Made by a program: the position numbers and the translations under genes | From: Ruminococcaceae bacterium OttesenSCG-928-D13 | Lineage (GTDB): Bacteria; Bacillota; Clostridia; Oscillospirales; Ruminococcaceae | Assembly: GCA_030266915.1 (NCBI GenBank) | Contig: JAJDIZ010000008.1 | Span: 1 to 39,553 of the forward strand | Length of the DNA stretch: 39,553 bases | Reading direction: 5' to 3' | Part shown: in pieces, positions 19,366-27,193 of the stretch | Position numbering within the stretch: position 1 is the stretch's first letter | Layout: each line of letters starts with the position of its first letter | Notes under the pieces: generated by a model | What the model was told of the DNA's origin: nothing | What the model saw: the letters and a program-made list of their open reading frames with translations, nothing else | Databases searched by the model: none

Positions 19366-20879
19366 AGCTCTGCCTCCTCCAGTTCAAGGATATCGTCTTG
19401 CAAATCGACCGCCTCGGTGCCGGCCGCCTTGTTCATCTTGCGCTTGTACACCAGCCCCATGATCTGGATGGCGATGAGCGGGGTGAGCGCCACCATTGCC
19501 ACCACGCCGAAGGCGTCGGTCATCACGTTGCCGCCAGCCGCCTCGCAGGCGCCGATGCACAGCGGCAGCAGGAAGGTGCTGGTCATCGGCCCGCTGGCCA
19601 CGCCGCCCGAGTCGAAGGCGATGCCCACGAAAATCTTCGGCACAAGGCGCGAAAGGATCAGCGCGATGGCGTAGCCGGGAATCACAATCCAGTAGATGGA
19701 GATGCCGGTGAGCACCCGCACCATTGCAAGGCCCACGGCGGCGGCCACCCCAATCTGCAGGCAGCGGTTCATGGCCGAGGCCGAGATGGCGCCGGAGGTC
19801 ACGTCCTCCACCTGCTTGTTCAGCACCTGGATGGCCGGCTCGGCCCGGACGATGAAGTAGCCGATCAGCATGCCGATGGGCACCAGCAGCCACTTCCAGG
19901 CCGAGGAGGCCAGCTCACTGCCCAGCAGTGTGCCCACCGGGGCAAAGCCGACGCTGACACCGCAGAGGAACAGCACAAGGCCGATGAAGGTGTACACAAA
20001 TCCCACGCCCATGCGCACGTTCTGCCGCTTTTTGAAGCGCTTTGTGACCGCCTGGAACAGCAGGTAAACCAGCACGATGGGGATGAGGGACATCAGCACC
20101 TCGCCGGCGTACTGGGGCAGCTCCCGGAAGAACTCCCGCGCCACGTCCTGGGTGGTCACCACGCTGGCCACCTCGGCGGCGGTGTAGGCTGCGTCCGCCG
20201 GGTTATAGAACAGGCCGAGGATCATGACCGCCAGAATCGGCCCAACGCTGCACAGGGCCACCAGGCCGAAGCTGTCGCTGGCGGCGTCCCTGTCACTGCG
20301 CACGCTGGCCAGGCCCACCCCCATGGCCATGATGAAGGGCACGGTGATCGGCCCGGTGGTCACCCCACCCGCGTCGAAGGCCACGGCCAAAAAGTTGCCG
20401 GGCACGAAAAAGGACAGCGCGATGATGAGCAGGTAGCACACCGTCAGCATGGTGGCAAGGTTGATTTTGAACAGGATTCGCAGCACGGCCAGCACCAGGA
20501 AGATGCCCACCCCAAGGGCCACCGTGAGGATCAGCACCATGTTGGGAATGGCGGGCACCTGCCCCGCCAGCACCTGCAGGTCCGGCTCGGCGATGGTGAT
20601 GATGAAGCCCATGGCCAGCGCCACGAGAATCACGTTCCAGATGCGCCGGGTTTTGGATATCTGGACGCCCACCCCCTCGCCAAGGGGGGTCATCGACATC
20701 TCGGCCCCAAGCTGGAAGAAGCCCATGCCAATCACCATCATCATGGCGCCCACCAGGAACATCACGATGGTGCCCAGCTCCATCGGCACCAAAAAGATGC
20801 TGATGACCAGCACGATGGCGGTGATGGGCAGCACAGCCGAGAGGGATTCTTGTATTTTTTCTTTGAGTTTAGGGTTCAT
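19362..20879 (-). CDS. DUF1538 family membrane transporter-like protein
   Basis: Two internally repeated DUF1538-type halves (FDAGGVTTGPITVPF... and FDSGGVASGPMTSTFLLP). Confidence 0.88.
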   Translation of the reverse strand: MNPKLKEKIQESLSAVLPITAIVLVISIFLVPMELGTIVMFLVGAMMMVIGMGFFQLGAEMSMTPLGEGVGVQISKTRRIWNVILVALAMGFIITIAEPDLQVLAGQVPAIPNMVLILTVALGVGIFLVLAVLRILFKINLATMLTVCYLLIIALSFFVPGNFLAVAFDAGGVTTGPITVPFIMAMGVGLASVRSDRDAASDSFGLVALCSVGPILAVMILGLFYNPADAAYTAAEVASVVTTQDVAREFFRELPQYAGEVLMSLIPIVLVYLLFQAVTKRFKKRQNVRMGVGFVYTFIGLVLFLCGVSVGFAPVGTLLGSELASSAWKWLLVPIGMLIGYFIVRAEPAIQVLNKQVEDVTSGAISASAMNRCLQIGVAAAVGLAMVRVLTGISIYWIVIPGYAIALILSRLVPKIFVGIAFDSGGVASGPMTSTFLLPLCIGACEAAGGNVMTDAFGVVAMVALTPLIAIQIMGLVYKRKMNKAAGTEAVDLQDDILELEEAEL

Positions 20880-20976
20880 AAGCAGATCCTGCCTTCACTG
20901 TATTCTCAATCATATCGTTCTATATTCTATTGTAGCCCCCGCAAATCAAGTGAAGTTAAACAGATCGGTGTTTTTT

Positions 20977-20998
20977 GTTGAACTTCGGTTGAAGTTTC
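20977..20998 (+). promoter_or_regulatory. Candidate response-regulator operator (tandem 11-mers)
   Basis: GTTGAACTTCG GTTGAAGTTTC; recurs at 23238 and 23496. Confidence 0.65.
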
Positions 20999-21086
20999 AG
21001 GCAAAAGGAAAGGACCGGTGGGTTTTCCCGCCGGCCCTCGCCCGTTCCGTCTGCCATCTCTATCTGAACAAAAGCGCCGGGCGGCC

Positions 21087-21440
21087 TCAGTCGAGGCCCG
21101 ACACACTTTTGATTGCCATCGTAAACAGCACCCCGCGGGCCTCGGTTTGCAGGCCGCACTGGCGGTTCAGCTCGGCCAACAGGTCAGCCGTCACCTCGTC
21201 GGGCGCCACAATCAGCACCATCTCCTTGCCGTCCTCGGTTTTCACGCTAACCCCCAGCGCCGCCATTGTGTCGGCGGAATCGGCCAGCTTCATCCTGACC
21301 GCGCTTCCCCTCTTGGCGCTGAATTGCCGGGCCGCCTCCATCACACCACTGCCATGGCCGGCCGCCACCACCGCCAGTATCGCGTTCCGCGCGTTGAACG
21401 ATTCCACACGCTCCGCCTCCCTTATGGCCGGCTTCTCCAT
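21087..21440 (-). CDS. Single-domain PII-like protein
   Basis: ...VMEAARQFSAKRG...GLQTEARGVLFTMAIKSVSGL parallels second half of the tandem PII-like protein; start trimmed to MEKPAIREAERVESF. Confidence 0.65.
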   Translation of the reverse strand: MEKPAIREAERVESFNARNAILAVVAAGHGSGVMEAARQFSAKRGSAVRMKLADSADTMAALGVSVKTEDGKEMVLIVAPDEVTADLLAELNRQCGLQTEARGVLFTMAIKSVSGLD

Positions 21441-21444
21441 GTTT

Positions 21445-22008
21445 TTACCGCACCTCCCATTCGGGGGGCTGCTGCTCCCCAAGCCGGCTGAAGGCCTCAA
21501 TGATACTGCTGGCGCCGTGCACCATCAGGCCAACGGCCACCAGGAACCCGAGGGAGAGCGCCGTCACCCGGGGGCGCACCAGCATCACCACGCCGAGCAG
21601 CACGCCCAGCGCGTTCAGCACGGTGGACACCACCGACATTCCCCTGCCGGCCACGTACCGGATATACCGCTGGTTGGCCAGCCGCGAGATGCTGTGGGAG
21701 ATGAACCACACGGCAAACACGATGCTGAATATCCAGCCGCCGAAGGCCGGGTTGAGCAGCAGCAGCAGGCCGGCCAGCACACTGATGATGCCCGAGGCCA
21801 GGGACACGCCCGGCCCAAAGCCGGTGGCGCTGTGCAGCTTAACATAGAACACAATATCGGTGATGCCGGTGATGATGGCGGTGAGGCTGTAGATCACCAC
21901 CACGCCGGACAGGGCAATGCCCGGGTTTATGAGGGTTATGATCCCCAGCAGGATGAAAAGCAGCCCCAAAACCAGCTCCATCCATCCGAACTTTGAACGT
22001 TTGGTCAC
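21445..22008 (-). CDS. DUF308/HdeD-like membrane protein
   Basis: Six-TM, ELVLGLLFILLGIITLINPGIALSG repeated G-L pattern typical of HdeD/DUF308. Confidence 0.8.
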   Translation of the reverse strand: MTKRSKFGWMELVLGLLFILLGIITLINPGIALSGVVVIYSLTAIITGITDIVFYVKLHSATGFGPGVSLASGIISVLAGLLLLLNPAFGGWIFSIVFAVWFISHSISRLANQRYIRYVAGRGMSVVSTVLNALGVLLGVVMLVRPRVTALSLGFLVAVGLMVHGASSIIEAFSRLGEQQPPEWEVR

Positions 22009-22069
22009 AATAAATCACCTGTCTTTCTCAATGCCTGCCAAGGCCCTGCGCAAGGGGCCGGGCCGGCTG

Positions 22070-22768
22070 TCAGTGCTGCCGCCTGCGGTTGCCGTAGATC
22101 AGGAACATCCGCAGGAACTGGGTGAAGGCGGATATCAGGCTGGCCACGTAGGTCATGGCCGCGGCGGTCAGCACCTGGCGCACCCCCTGCTCCTCGGCGC
22201 TGGTGATGCCCATGCCCTGCAACGATTTGACGGCCCGGGTGCTGGCGTTGAACTCCACCGGCAGGGTCACCAGCTGGAACAGGGCAATCAGCAGGTAGCC
22301 CCACAGGCCGATGGTGACAAGGGGCTGGAGGCTGAAAATCACGCCCACCAACAGCAGCGGAATCGCCATTTTGGACCCGAAGTTGGTGATCGGGATGATG
22401 GCGCTGCGGATCTTCATCGGGAAGTAGCCGGTGGCCTGTTGCACGGCGTGGCCGCACTCGTGGGCCGCCACCCCGATGGCCGCCACCGAGGTGGAGCCGT
22501 ACACCGATTCGGACAGCCGCACCACGTTCGCCTTCGGGTCGTAGTGGTCGGTCAGCTCCCCGCGCACCTGCTGGATGCCCACGTCTTGCAGGCCGTTGTC
22601 GTCCAGGATGCGGCGGGCGGCCGAGGCGCCGGTGTGGCCCGAGGCCGAAAGCTGCCCACTGTACCTTTTGAACGTGGAGGACACCCGGGACTGGGCGAAG
22701 ATGCCCAGCAAAAGCGGAACCAGCACGAGCCAGAGATAGTATCCACCGTTATAATACATTTTCATCAC
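22070..22768 (-). CDS. YugP-like membrane zinc metallopeptidase
   Basis: GVAAHECGHAVQQATGYFPMKIRS HExxH-like motif with TM segments. Confidence 0.88.
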   Translation of the reverse strand: MMKMYYNGGYYLWLVLVPLLLGIFAQSRVSSTFKRYSGQLSASGHTGASAARRILDDNGLQDVGIQQVRGELTDHYDPKANVVRLSESVYGSTSVAAIGVAAHECGHAVQQATGYFPMKIRSAIIPITNFGSKMAIPLLLVGVIFSLQPLVTIGLWGYLLIALFQLVTLPVEFNASTRAVKSLQGMGITSAEEQGVRQVLTAAAMTYVASLISAFTQFLRMFLIYGNRRRQH

Positions 22769-22793
22769 TCCTCAATCTGTTAAAGCAGGGCGG

Positions 22794-23114
22794 TCAGGCG
22801 GTTTGCCCGCAGGGCGGGCTGAATTGCAGGGAGCGGACCTGCCAGTCCTGCACCAGCTCATCGGCCATGGCGGTGGCCAGCGCGTCGGCGGCCTCCCGGC
22901 CCAGCCGGGTCAGCCGCACAAACTCGGCGCCGTCCCGGGCGCTCAGCACCACAAGGTTCTTTTTCTCCAGGGCCTTCAAATCACTCTTGGCCCGCAGCCA
23001 GGCCGTGCGTTCGGCCCGGCCGCCGGGCTCCAGGTGAAACAGCAGCTGGCTCAGGGAGACCGGCTCGGTATACAGGCTCAGGATAAAGAGATAATCGGTT
23101 GTTGCGTGTTCCAT
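22794..23114 (-). CDS. Small hypothetical protein, winged-helix-like
   Basis: MEHATTDYLFILSLYTEPVSLSQLLFHLEPGG...DLKALEKKNLVVLSARDGAEFVRLTRLGREAADAL resembles a wHTH pattern; RBS GGAGG upstream. Confidence 0.6.
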   Translation of the reverse strand: MEHATTDYLFILSLYTEPVSLSQLLFHLEPGGRAERTAWLRAKSDLKALEKKNLVVLSARDGAEFVRLTRLGREAADALATAMADELVQDWQVRSLQFSPPCGQTA

Positions 23115-23237
23115 CAGGTTTTTCCTCCATGGGATTTTGTATCTGCGCGGCCCGGGCTGTTCCGGCGCCGGTTTTTGAGTGTACACCCATCATAGCGCGC
23201 CTTGTTCAACAGTCCTTCAATTTTTGGGCCGGTTATT

Positions 23238-23259
23238 GTTGAACTTCGGTTGAACTTTG
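23238..23259 (+). promoter_or_regulatory. Candidate response-regulator operator (tandem 11-mers)
   Basis: GTTGAACTTCG GTTGAACTTTG; additional divergent 11-phased pair on minus strand at 23221-23200 (ATTGAAGGACT GTTGAACAAGG). Confidence 0.65.
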
Positions 23260-23290
23260 CGCGGGGGTCGTTGTTTGAAGTCGGGGTGCC

Positions 23291-23379
23291 GCCGTGCGGT
23301 GTCCGATGTTCACTCCGGTCACGTGCTTCGCACATCCTTAGCCCTATGTTCCCTCCATGAACATCGGCCCCCGCACGGC
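23291..23379 (-). repeat. Structured hairpin repeat family 1, copy A
   Basis: 22-nt arms (20 matched) around conserved core containing GTGC-GAA-GCAC on minus strand; shares core with copies B, C, D. Confidence 0.85.
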
Positions 23380-23495
23380 TTTCGGACAGCGTTCATGCCA
23401 TGCAGCTGTGAGGCTGATGCTCCTTCGGTGTTTTCGGCTTAATATATATGGTATACTGGCAGCATAAACACAACTTCAACAAAGCGGCCGATTTT

Positions 23496-23517
23496 GTTGA
23501 AGTTCTGTTGAACTTCG
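23496..23517 (+). promoter_or_regulatory. Candidate response-regulator operator (tandem 11-mers) before the OmpR-type gene
   Basis: GTTGAAGTTCT GTTGAACTTCG; also a 12-bp inverted repeat AACTTCAACAAA/TTTGTTGAAGTT. Confidence 0.7.
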
Positions 23518-23565
23518 GGGTGTACACTGGCATCATCACCAACACCCGGTTTGGAGGAATATTTT

Positions 23566-24246
23566 GTGTTTAATATACTGGTTGTAGAAGATGACATGAG
23601 CACCCGCAAGCTGATGGAGGCCGTGCTGGCGGAGGAGGGCTTCAACCCACTGCTGGCCGAGAACGGCGAGGCGGCGATGGATGTCCTTGAAAAGCAGCAG
23701 GTGGATTTGATGATCACCGACATCATGATGCCCGGCATGGACGGCTACACCCTCACCGAGGAGCTGCGCCAGGCCGGGTACGAGATGCCCATCCTGATGG
23801 TGACCGCCCGGGACACTGTGCGCGACAAGCGCCGCGGCTTCATCGTGGGCACCGACGACTACATGATAAAGCCGGTGGATGAGGAGGAGATGATTCTGCG
23901 GGTGAAGGCCCTGTTGCGCCGGGCCAAAATTGTCAGCGAGCACAAGCTGACCATCGGCAAGGTGACGCTGAACTACGACAGCTACACCGTCAGCCGGGAG
24001 GGCCAGCGGGTCACCCTGCCCCAGAAGGAGTTTTTGCTGCTGTACAAGCTGCTCAGCTACCCGGACATCTGCTTCACCCGCGCCCAGCTGATGGACGAAA
24101 TTTGGGGCATGGACTCCCAAACCGAGGAGCACACCGTCAGCGTTCACATCAGCCGGCTGCGGGACCGGTTCTACGACTGGCCAGAGTTCGACATCGTCAC
24201 GATGCGGGGCCTGGGCTACAAGGCGGTGAAGCATGAAGACAACTGA
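23566..24246 (+). CDS. OmpR/PhoB-type response regulator
   Basis: ILVVEDDMSTRKL, MITDIMMPGMDGYTL, C-terminal winged helix (VSVHISRLRDRF..VTMRGLGYKAV); GTG start 9 nt after GGAGG. Confidence 0.93.
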   Translation: MFNILVVEDDMSTRKLMEAVLAEEGFNPLLAENGEAAMDVLEKQQVDLMITDIMMPGMDGYTLTEELRQAGYEMPILMVTARDTVRDKRRGFIVGTDDYMIKPVDEEEMILRVKALLRRAKIVSEHKLTIGKVTLNYDSYTVSREGQRVTLPQKEFLLLYKLLSYPDICFTRAQLMDEIWGMDSQTEEHTVSVHISRLRDRFYDWPEFDIVTMRGLGYKAVKHEDN

Positions 24247-25315
24247 GTTCATCCCCAAACGAAAGGGCCTGCTGGGCCGGCTCACCTCCCTGGTTATTTT
24301 GGTGGGCTTTGTGTTCATCATCCTGCTGGTGTCCTTCGCGGTGGCCGGCGCGGTGGTGCTCAGCCTCATCCGGGCCGGGCTGATGCCCACGGTAACCAAC
24401 AACAACCTGCTGATCCTGCTGGTGCTCATGCTGTTTGTCAGCCTGGGGGTAGGCACCGTGCTGGCCGTGTTCGGCGGCACCTTTATGATGAAGCCCCTGC
24501 GGGAGCTGATCGACGCCACAAAGCGGGTGAGCGCCGGCGATTTCGATGTGCGCGTGGAGCCCCACGGCACCTTCGAGATGCAGCGCCTGATGCAAAGCTT
24601 CAACGACATGGCGACGGAGCTGGGCAGCCTGGAAACACTGCGCAACGATTTTGTGCGCAACATCTCCCACGAGTTCAAAACCCCGGTGGCCTCCATCCGG
24701 GGCTTCGCGAAGCTGCTGAAAAAGAAAACCCTGCCCGAGGAAAAACGAGACGAATACCTCGACATCATCATCCACGAATCCAGCCGGATGGCCCAGCTCT
24801 CGGGGAACGTGCTGCTGCTCTCCAAGCTGGACAGCACCGACCGCCTGCCCGACACCGCCGAGTACGCCCTGGACGAGCAGCTGCGCCGGGCCGTGCTGGT
24901 GATGGAGCCGGCCATCTCCCAAAAAGACATCGAGGTGACGGTTGACCTTGCCCCGGTGACACTGAACGCCAATGAGGAGATGCTGCAGCACGTCTGGCTG
25001 AACCTGCTGGGGAACGCCGTGAAGTTCACCCCGCCCGGCGGACAGATCACTGTGGCGCTACAGGCGCGGGACGGCGCCGCCCGGGTGACCATCTCGGACA
25101 ATGGTATCGGCATGGACGAGGCGACAAAAGCGCATATCTTTGACAAGTTCTACCAGGGCGACGACTCCCGCGCCACCGCCGGCAACGGGCTTGGGCTGTC
25201 CCTGTCCCAGCGGATCATCTCCCTGAGCGGGGGCAACATCACCGTGGAAAGCGCGCCCGGCGAAGGCTCGGCCTTCACCGTGGAACTGCCCTGCCCGCCG
25301 GCCGGCCCGGAATAG
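24233..25315 (+). CDS. Sensor histidine kinase (HAMP, HisKA, HATPase)
   Basis: NISHEFKTPVASIRGF H-box, N/G boxes NAVKFTPPGG, GNGLGLSLSQRI; overlaps regulator by 14 nt. Confidence 0.93.
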   Translation: MKTTEFIPKRKGLLGRLTSLVILVGFVFIILLVSFAVAGAVVLSLIRAGLMPTVTNNNLLILLVLMLFVSLGVGTVLAVFGGTFMMKPLRELIDATKRVSAGDFDVRVEPHGTFEMQRLMQSFNDMATELGSLETLRNDFVRNISHEFKTPVASIRGFAKLLKKKTLPEEKRDEYLDIIIHESSRMAQLSGNVLLLSKLDSTDRLPDTAEYALDEQLRRAVLVMEPAISQKDIEVTVDLAPVTLNANEEMLQHVWLNLLGNAVKFTPPGGQITVALQARDGAARVTISDNGIGMDEATKAHIFDKFYQGDDSRATAGNGLGLSLSQRIISLSGGNITVESAPGEGSAFTVELPCPPAGPE

Positions 25316-25326
25316 CACACACAGCA

Positions 25327-25354
25327 AGAGGGATGCCGTAAGCGGCATCCCTCT
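25327..25354 (+). terminator. Stem-loop after kinase gene (terminator-like, weak T tract)
   Basis: AGAGGGATGCC-gtaagc-GGCATCCCTCT. Confidence 0.55.
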
Positions 25355-25377
25355 AAAACTGTAGCCAATGTTGCATC

Positions 25378-25596
25378 GTTGCATCGCCGACCGTCGGGGC
25401 CTAGCGGCGGGCACTCCCTCCGGGAACTACCTTCCGCGCCGCCTCACGTACAACGAAGGTATGTTGTCCGTGATTCGCCTTGACGGCGAGGGGCACTTTA
25501 GTGCCGAGGCTGGCTTGCGGAGCAAACAGCCGAGCCCGCCGCGCAGCGGTGGGACACGTTCCCTCCAAAAGCACCCGCCGCTCTCCCCGACTGCCT
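25378..25596 (+). repeat. Structured intergenic element family 2, copy 1
   Basis: About 105 nt 5' block and a short 3' block (TTCCCTCC...CTCTCCCCGACTG) shared with 35123-35274 (reverse complement), with a copy-specific insert between. Confidence 0.8.
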
Positions 25597-25617
25597 CTTG
25601 TTATGCCTGCAAAGCGC

Positions 25618-27009
25618 TCACCCGGGCGGCGCTTCGGCCTTGATCTCGGTCACTACGGCGTCCTCGTCATCGTCCTCCTCGGGCATCAGGGCGCGCTCGC
25701 GCAGCAGGGCGTAAAGGCCGGACAGCGCCTGCAAGGCGCCCTGTATGCACAGCAGCACCGTCACAATGCCGAAGGTGGCGCCAAACAGTTCAAAGCGCAG
25801 GTCCTGCCCCGCCCGCACCAGCGCGGTGCTCAGCATCTGCCCGGTGAAGGCGCCCAGGTTGCTCACCACAATGTTCAGGGAAAAACCAGCGGTCTGCCCG
25901 GTTTTGGGCATGTTGATGTAGGCCATGTTGTTCACAGTGATGGACAGCCCCACAAACAGCACCAGCTGCAAGCCCCGGACGCCCGGATACATCCAGCGGT
26001 AGTTCTCCTTTGTGACAAAGCCCAGCGCCGCCGAAAAAGGGGCGTACAGCATCACTGCCACCGCAAAGGTGCGCAGCCAGTTCCACTTGCGGATCAGCCG
26101 GTTCCACCCGGTGCTGAACACCGCCAAAAACAGGAAGAAGGAGGCCGTCAGCCCCGAGATCAGGTAGTAGGGCACCCCCACATCCTGCAACAGGTACACC
26201 TCGTAGGGGGTGGCGCCGATGAAGGCCGCCAGGTTCCAGAGGAACACAATGACCATGGTGCCCATGAACTTTATGTGCTTTTTGGCATAGCTGAAGATGT
26301 ACAGCGGGTGGCGGGCGTGGTCTTCCTCCTTGTACACCGGCTCAGGCGGGCGGGAAAAGATATACACCTCCAGCACCGCAAGGCCAAAGGCCAGCAGCCG
26401 GATGCACCGGAAGAACATGGCCGGGTCGCCCGAGCGGCCGATCATGTCCGACAGCACGCCGGTCACCAGCAGGGTTACCGCCGAGACTGCCGCGTTCACC
26501 AGCTGCTGGGTGGTGATGTACACCGCCCGTACCTTGCCGGGCAAAAAGCTGAAATGCCAGGCCGAATAGCCCGAGACAAACAACTGGTTGGCCCCGTTGC
26601 TGATGACGTAGGCCGCCGCCATCAGCCCAAGCAGCACCGGCTTTGGCGCCGGCAGCATCGGCAGCATAGTCAGCACCACCAGGCTGAAAAAGTGGGAGAC
26701 TAGCCGGCTGATCGACAGGATTTTTTTGCGCTTCGGGAACGGGCGCAGCAGCATCGGGGTAAACAGCGTACAGAACGACATCAAAAACGGAATGCCGCCC
26801 AAAAGGCCGATGTCGGTGACGTCCAGCCCGGCCTCGAGCAAAAACCCGGTGAAAAACAGCCCGGTGGACAGCCCCGCAATGGCCGCCCCGCACAGGCCGG
26901 CCAGCACAATCTGTACCCGCCCACGGGCCGCCGGCTCGCGCAGGTTAAACACCATCTGAAGTTCGGGATTCACCATCCACTGCCGTGTTCTGCGCGGCAT
27001 AAAAAACAC
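25618..27009 (-). CDS. MFS transporter
   Basis: Twelve-TM-like hydrophobic protein; GLSTGLFFTGFLLEAGLDVTDIGLLGGIPFLMSF; start uncertain (MVNPEL possible). Confidence 0.85.
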   Translation of the reverse strand: MFFMPRRTRQWMVNPELQMVFNLREPAARGRVQIVLAGLCGAAIAGLSTGLFFTGFLLEAGLDVTDIGLLGGIPFLMSFCTLFTPMLLRPFPKRKKILSISRLVSHFFSLVVLTMLPMLPAPKPVLLGLMAAAYVISNGANQLFVSGYSAWHFSFLPGKVRAVYITTQQLVNAAVSAVTLLVTGVLSDMIGRSGDPAMFFRCIRLLAFGLAVLEVYIFSRPPEPVYKEEDHARHPLYIFSYAKKHIKFMGTMVIVFLWNLAAFIGATPYEVYLLQDVGVPYYLISGLTASFFLFLAVFSTGWNRLIRKWNWLRTFAVAVMLYAPFSAALGFVTKENYRWMYPGVRGLQLVLFVGLSITVNNMAYINMPKTGQTAGFSLNIVVSNLGAFTGQMLSTALVRAGQDLRFELFGATFGIVTVLLCIQGALQALSGLYALLRERALMPEEDDDEDAVVTEIKAEAPPG

Positions 27010-27139
27010 CCTTCCCGCTGTGGGCTTCCAAATGGTGCAATATTTACAACCTTTGTTAAGCGCAGTATAGCATGTTTACCAGCGATTACAAGCCGCTTTG
27101 GCAAATTGGTGTATTCCTTATTGGAATATACAAAATAAA

Positions 27140-27172
27140 GCGACCCTATGGACAACCTGTCCATAGGGTCGC
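27140..27172 (-). terminator. 15-bp hairpin terminator after prenyltransferase-like gene
   Basis: GCGACCCTATGGACA-acc-TGTCCATAGGGTCGC; minus strand continues TTTATTTTG. Confidence 0.88.
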
Positions 27173-27193
27173 GCCGGAGTTTTGGGGAAGCGT

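Noticed and set aside
19398-20981. 527-aa plus-strand ORF
   Set aside because: Antisense shadow of the DUF1538 gene, His/Asp/Gly-rich, no domain.
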